This document shows positions 8,485 to 10,598 of a DNA stretch of 10,598 bases, piece after piece. Where the stretch lies: contig JACOVK010000030.1 of assembly GCA_016177305.1 (NCBI GenBank), forward strand, positions 1-10,598. Reading direction: 5' to 3'. Every line of letters begins with the position of its first letter. The stretch's first letter is position 1. The stretch comes from Parcubacteria group bacterium. GTDB taxonomy: Bacteria > Patescibacteriota > Patescibacteriia > UBA2169. A model generated the notes under the pieces. The model did no database searches. It was not told the origin of the DNA and saw only the letters and a list, made by a program, of their open reading frames with translations. The position numbers were made by a program, and so were the translations under genes.

Positions 8485-8949
8485 CTATCCGAAATGGGAA
8501 AAGGCGCGGTTCGCCTCTGCCATGCGCACCATGTCCTCTTTTTTCTTGATGGCATTGCCCTCGCCTTTGGCCGCAGCGAGAATCTCGTCGGCGAGCTTCT
8601 GGTGCATGGGCGCGCCTTTCCGCGATTTTGCGGCAGCCAAAATCCAGCGGCACGCGAGCGTGTACTTGCGCTCGCCCCGGACTTCAACCGGAATCTGGTA
8701 GTTGGCTCCGCCCACGCGGCGGGACCGAACCTCAAGCTGGGGCGACACGTTCTTGATGGCCTGCTCGTACACCGCGAGCGGGTCCTGCTTGCTCTTTTCC
8801 GAAACCATGCCGAGCATCTGGTACACCACGTTGGTTGCGGTCCGCTTCTTGCCGCGCCGCATCACGTAGTTGATCAGCTTGGCAATGCTCGTTGAGTTGA
8901 ATTTTTGGTCCGGCGCTATGGCGCGGCGCGGCGCTTTCTTTCCCCTCAT
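8485..8949 (-). CDS. rpsG: Small ribosomal subunit protein uS7
   Basis: uS7 binds the 3' major domain of 16S rRNA, starts head assembly of the small subunit and lines the E site. The 154-residue product matches the family from end to end. It starts MRGKKAPRRAIAPDQKFNST, has VRSRRVGGANYQIPVEV in the centre and ends with KKKEDMVRMAEANRAFSHF. It lies 18 bp after rpsL and 1 bp before fusA in the classical rpsL-rpsG-fusA order. No SD-like purine run precedes the ATG at 8949. In some bacteria uS7 represses its own operon by binding the rpsL-rpsG gap; the gap here is too short for the E. coli-type structure. Confidence 0.98.
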   Translation of the reverse strand: MRGKKAPRRAIAPDQKFNSTSIAKLINYVMRRGKKRTATNVVYQMLGMVSEKSKQDPLAVYEQAIKNVSPQLEVRSRRVGGANYQIPVEVRGERKYTLACRWILAAAKSRKGAPMHQKLADEILAAAKGEGNAIKKKEDMVRMAEANRAFSHFG

Positions 8950-8967
8950 ATCGTCAATACATAAATA

Positions 8968-9393
8968 TTACCCTTTACTCTTCTCCCGCTTGGCTCCGTA
9001 CAAGCTGCGGCCCTGCTTGCGGCCGGAAACGCCGAGCGTATCATACACGCCGCGCACAATGTGGTAGCGCACGCCGGGCAAATCTTTCACGCGGCCGCCG
9101 CGGATGAGCACGATTGAGTGCTCCTGCAAATTGTGGCCCACGCCCGGAATGTATGCCGTAACTTCCATGCCGTTTGAAAGGCGCACGCGGGCGATCTTGC
9201 GCAATGCGGAGTTCGGCTTTTTCGGAGTGGTGGTGGTAACGCGAAGGCACACCCCGCGCTTAAAGCTCGCGCCCTTGGGAAGTTCACTGCGCTTTCGGAC
9301 TGCCGGATTGTACACGGACCGCAAAGCAGGCGTCTTGCTCTTCTTCACCCGGGGCGTGCGCCCTTTTCGCAATAATTGATTTACCGTTGCCAT
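8968..9393 (-). CDS. rpsL: Small ribosomal subunit protein uS12
   Basis: uS12 sits at the decoding centre and helps control accuracy. The 141-residue product carries the invariant TPKKPNSALRK (57-67) and GHNLQEHS (86-93). RGGRVKDLPGVRYHIVRG follows, with D104 the residue that is methylthiolated in many bacteria. It has an extended insert after SKTPAL like that of Bacillus-type uS12, making it longer than the 124-residue E. coli protein. The ATG at 9393 matches the family N-terminus (MATVNQLLRKGR). An upstream in-frame TTG at 9411 has a purine run (GGGAGAGA) before it but would add six non-conserved residues. The lysine and proline positions where streptomycin-resistance changes usually occur look wild type. 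Confidence 0.97.
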   Translation of the reverse strand: MATVNQLLRKGRTPRVKKSKTPALRSVYNPAVRKRSELPKGASFKRGVCLRVTTTTPKKPNSALRKIARVRLSNGMEVTAYIPGVGHNLQEHSIVLIRGGRVKDLPGVRYHIVRGVYDTLGVSGRKQGRSLYGAKREKSKG

Positions 9394-9401
9394 AATTACA
9401 T

Positions 9402-9430
9402 ACACTAACAAAATCTCTCCCTTGAGTCAA
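9402..9430 (-). promoter_or_regulatory. Possible rpsL promoter giving a leaderless mRNA
   Basis: On the - strand, TTGACT (9430-9425), a 17-bp spacer and TAGTGT (9407-9402) are seen. The -10 ends 8 nt before the rpsL ATG, so transcription would begin at or next to it. The -10 matches the consensus in only about half its positions, and read-through from the M50 gene is an alternative. Confidence 0.4.
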
Positions 9431-9434
9431 GCCG

Positions 9435-10064
9435 TTATGACACCAATCCCGCGAGCCGGAAAAAAACGTCAAAAATACGGCCAAAAATATTGACCCCTAA
9501 AAAATTATCCGCGAAAATCAACAGCAACAGAATCCATGGGCCGTTCCGGCTTAATTGCGATTTTAGATGATGGTACCGGTCCGGCAGAACCTCAAACAAG
9601 AGCTTTGAGCCGTCAAGCGGAGGGATTGGTATCAGGTTAAAGGCAAGCAGTATGATATTGATGAGGATCAAAAATCCGAGCAGCTGGATTAACAGGTTAA
9701 AAGGCCCCAGAATCGGGCCGAGGATATTGACGACAACCAAAAAGATGCCGATACTCGCCAAGTTTGATGCGGGTCCCGCGAACGCGACCAGCACCTCCCC
9801 CCAGCGGCGGTGCTTGAGGTTATGGGGATTGAACGGCGCGGGCCTGCCCCATCCAAATCCCACGACAAGCAAGAGCAGCATGCCGAACGGCTCAATGTGC
9901 GCGAGCGGGTTGAGCGTCAAGCGGCCCATCAGGCGGCCCGTGTCATCGCCCTGCAGGTACGCGGCGAGCACGTGGCTGTACTCGTGCACCGTAATGCCGT
10001 ACACGATTGCCAAAAGCCACAGGAAAAAGAGGGCGGGCTCGCTGAATAAAAGTGAGATAATCAT
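9435..10064 (-). CDS. Site-2 protease family (M50) membrane zinc metalloprotease
   Basis: M50 proteases cut substrates inside the membrane. The 209-residue product has HEYSH (27-31) in the first membrane helix, GPASN (97-101), and the third-ligand motif NLIPIPPLDGS (143-153). About four to six hydrophobic segments are seen (near 3-26, 60-72, 93-115, 119-145, 172-190). No PDZ or CBS domain is present, so it belongs to the short SpoIVFB/YwhC-like group rather than RseP. Substrate unknown. The ATG at 10064 is preferred over a TTG at 10070 because the predicted transcript begins between them. It precedes rpsL by 41 bp on the same strand and may be cotranscribed with it, an uncommon neighbour for the streptomycin-type ribosomal cluster. 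Confidence 0.9.
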   Translation of the reverse strand: MIISLLFSEPALFFLWLLAIVYGITVHEYSHVLAAYLQGDDTGRLMGRLTLNPLAHIEPFGMLLLLVVGFGWGRPAPFNPHNLKHRRWGEVLVAFAGPASNLASIGIFLVVVNILGPILGPFNLLIQLLGFLILINIILLAFNLIPIPPLDGSKLLFEVLPDRYHHLKSQLSRNGPWILLLLIFADNFLGVNIFGRIFDVFFRLAGLVS

Positions 10065-10072
10065 ACCCAAAC

Positions 10073-10101
10073 AGTATACACCATTGACGCGATTCGGACA
10101 A
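10073..10101 (-). promoter_or_regulatory. Promoter of the M50 gene, likely leaderless
   Basis: On the - strand, TTGTCC (10101-10096), a 17-bp spacer and TATACT (10078-10073) are seen. The -10 ends 8 nt before ATG 10064, so the predicted start is about at the start codon. It is interlocked with the rpmB promoter on the other strand. Confidence 0.6.
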
Positions 10102-10112
10102 TGTGCTAGAAT
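10084..10112 (+). promoter_or_regulatory. Promoter of rpmB, likely leaderless
   Basis: TTGACG (10084-10089), a 17-bp spacer and TAGAAT (10107-10112) are seen, with a TGC extended -10 just before the hexamer. Only 8 nt separate it from the rpmB ATG at 10121, so transcription should begin within 1-2 nt of the start codon. Confidence 0.7.
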
Positions 10113-10120
10113 GTCAAATT

Positions 10121-10315
10121 ATGGCTCGCAGGTGCAGTTTCTGCGGCAGAGGCGCCAACAACGCCAACTCCCGCTCCAAATCCAACATCGCAACCAAGCG
10201 CCTGCAGAAACCGAATCTGCAGAAGTTTAAGATCGGGCATTTGACCGTGCTCTCCTGCACCCGGTGCAAGCGCACCATGAACAAGCCCGAACGGGTGATG
10301 CAAAAAGAGGCGTAA
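10121..10315 (+). CDS. rpmB: Large ribosomal subunit protein bL28 (zinc-ribbon type)
   Basis: bL28 is a small late-assembling 50S protein. The 64-residue product begins MARRCSFCGRGANNANSRSK, then SNIATKRLQKPNLQKFKI, and ends TRCKRTMNKPERVMQKEA. Cysteines C5/C8 and C46/C49 make this the zinc-binding (C+) form. The ATG at 10121 fits the family N-terminus; a GTG at 10103 would add residues inside the promoter and is rejected. No SD is present, consistent with a leaderless mRNA. The gene stands alone: rpmG, a common bL28 partner in other bacteria, is not beside it. The stop codon is inside the terminator loop. Confidence 0.95.
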   Translation: MARRCSFCGRGANNANSRSKSNIATKRLQKPNLQKFKIGHLTVLSCTRCKRTMNKPERVMQKEA

Positions 10316-10326
10316 GCCTCTTTTTT
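10302..10326 (+). terminator. Rho-independent terminator overlapping the rpmB stop codon
   Basis: AAAAAGAGGC pairs perfectly with GCCTCTTTTT around GTAA, which contains the TAA stop, and is followed by a T-run. By symmetry it could also stop - strand transcripts arriving from the Nudix gene. Confidence 0.85.
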
Positions 10327-10343
10327 AATGCCATTGCGGTGAT

Positions 10344-10385
10344 GGCGGCGTGGACCCGCCGAATCGGCGGGGCCGCGGCGCCGCC
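10344..10385. repeat. Nested GC-rich inverted repeat
   Basis: GGCGGCG (10344-10350) pairs with CGCCGCC (10379-10385). Inside, CCCGCCG (10355-10361) pairs with CGGCGGG (10365-10371) around AAT. It lies just after the Nudix stop codon on the - strand. No T-tract follows on either strand, so it is a stem-loop or REP-like element rather than a clear terminator. Confidence 0.6.
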
Positions 10386-10389
10386 GACG

Positions 10390-10598
10390 CTATAAAACGC
10401 GAATATCGTGCTCAAGCAGGGTATTCGTATCCTTGAACCGGAACGTGCCGTGGAAAAAGTTTCCGGCGAGAAAATGCGGAAACCAGTGCTCGTCATCCGG
10501 CCACATGTCCTTGAACGGAATTTCGGAATACGGAAACCACTGTGGCCGCATCTCTTCGGTTTCCCCCGGCTCGCCGATGAACTGTGATGCGCAGAACA
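10390..10598 (-). CDS. MTH1/NUDT1-like Nudix hydrolase (8-oxo-dGTP diphosphatase), C-terminal part
   Basis: The last 68 residues of a gene that continues beyond the right edge. They begin FCASQFIGEP, contain EEMRPQWFPYSEIPF, KDMWPDDEHWFPHFLAGNFF and HGTFRFKD, and end LEHDIRVL before TAG. This matches the C-terminal half of human MTH1 (NUDT1), including the MRPxWF, IPFxxMWPDDxxWFP and FHGxFxF blocks. The WPDD pair is known in MTH1 to recognise oxidised purine nucleotides. The Nudix box itself lies outside the window. MTH1-type enzymes hydrolyse 8-oxo-dGTP and 2-hydroxy-dATP and so prevent oxidative mutation. The specificity here is inferred from these residues. The gene ends at a GC-rich hairpin. 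Confidence 0.88.
   Translation of the reverse strand, partial: FCASQFIGEPGETEEMRPQWFPYSEIPFKDMWPDDEHWFPHFLAGNFFHGTFRFKDTNTLLEHDIRVL

Noticed and set aside
9394..9411. TTG start for rpsL at 9411
   Set aside because: It has a purine run upstream but adds six residues absent from the uS12 family; the ATG at 9393 matches the conserved N-terminus.

Overview
This is a bacterial chromosomal segment. It carries translation genes (bL28, uS12, uS7, EF-G), a chromosomal-type ParB, two metalloproteases, a restriction-type SF2 helicase with a repeat tail, a multidomain DNA-binding protein, and the end of an MTH1-like Nudix gene. The compact layout, zinc-ribbon bL28, short M50 protease, lack of tuf beside fusA, and several apparently leaderless or SD-less housekeeping genes suggest a candidate-phyla-radiation (Patescibacteria/Parcubacteria-like) genome. 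That assignment is inference; no 16S gene is present.

Left part (1-3832). A Cys-rich/HTH/winged-helix protein on + may continue beyond the left edge. A short coding-like remnant and hairpin follow, then two back-to-back terminators. parB lies on the - strand. An M16 peptidase gene diverges from it on +. Both divergent genes have near-consensus sigma70 promoters (17-bp spacers) and good Shine-Dalgarno sites, and their -35 boxes form a palindrome.

Middle part (3833-6366). A 744-residue - strand gene encodes an SF2 helicase (ResIII-like) followed by six ~55-residue repeats resembling the phage-integrase repeat unit. It has its own promoter, SD and terminator. This fusion is the most unusual gene in the window. 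The repeats look recently amplified at the DNA level.

Right part (6367-10598). A - strand cluster runs M50 site-2-protease homologue, rpsL, rpsG, fusA, and ends at a terminator embedded in a small repeat cluster. rpmB (bL28) diverges from the M50 gene through interlocked promoters. The promoter geometry predicts leaderless mRNAs for M50, rpsL and rpmB, in contrast with the strong SDs of parB, M16 and the helicase. At the right edge, the C-terminal 68 residues of an MTH1/NUDT1-like hydrolase lie on the - strand behind a GC-rich nested hairpin.

No RNA gene, CRISPR array or insertion sequence is visible. Several features are candidates for a second look, but none amounts to a demonstrated new system.
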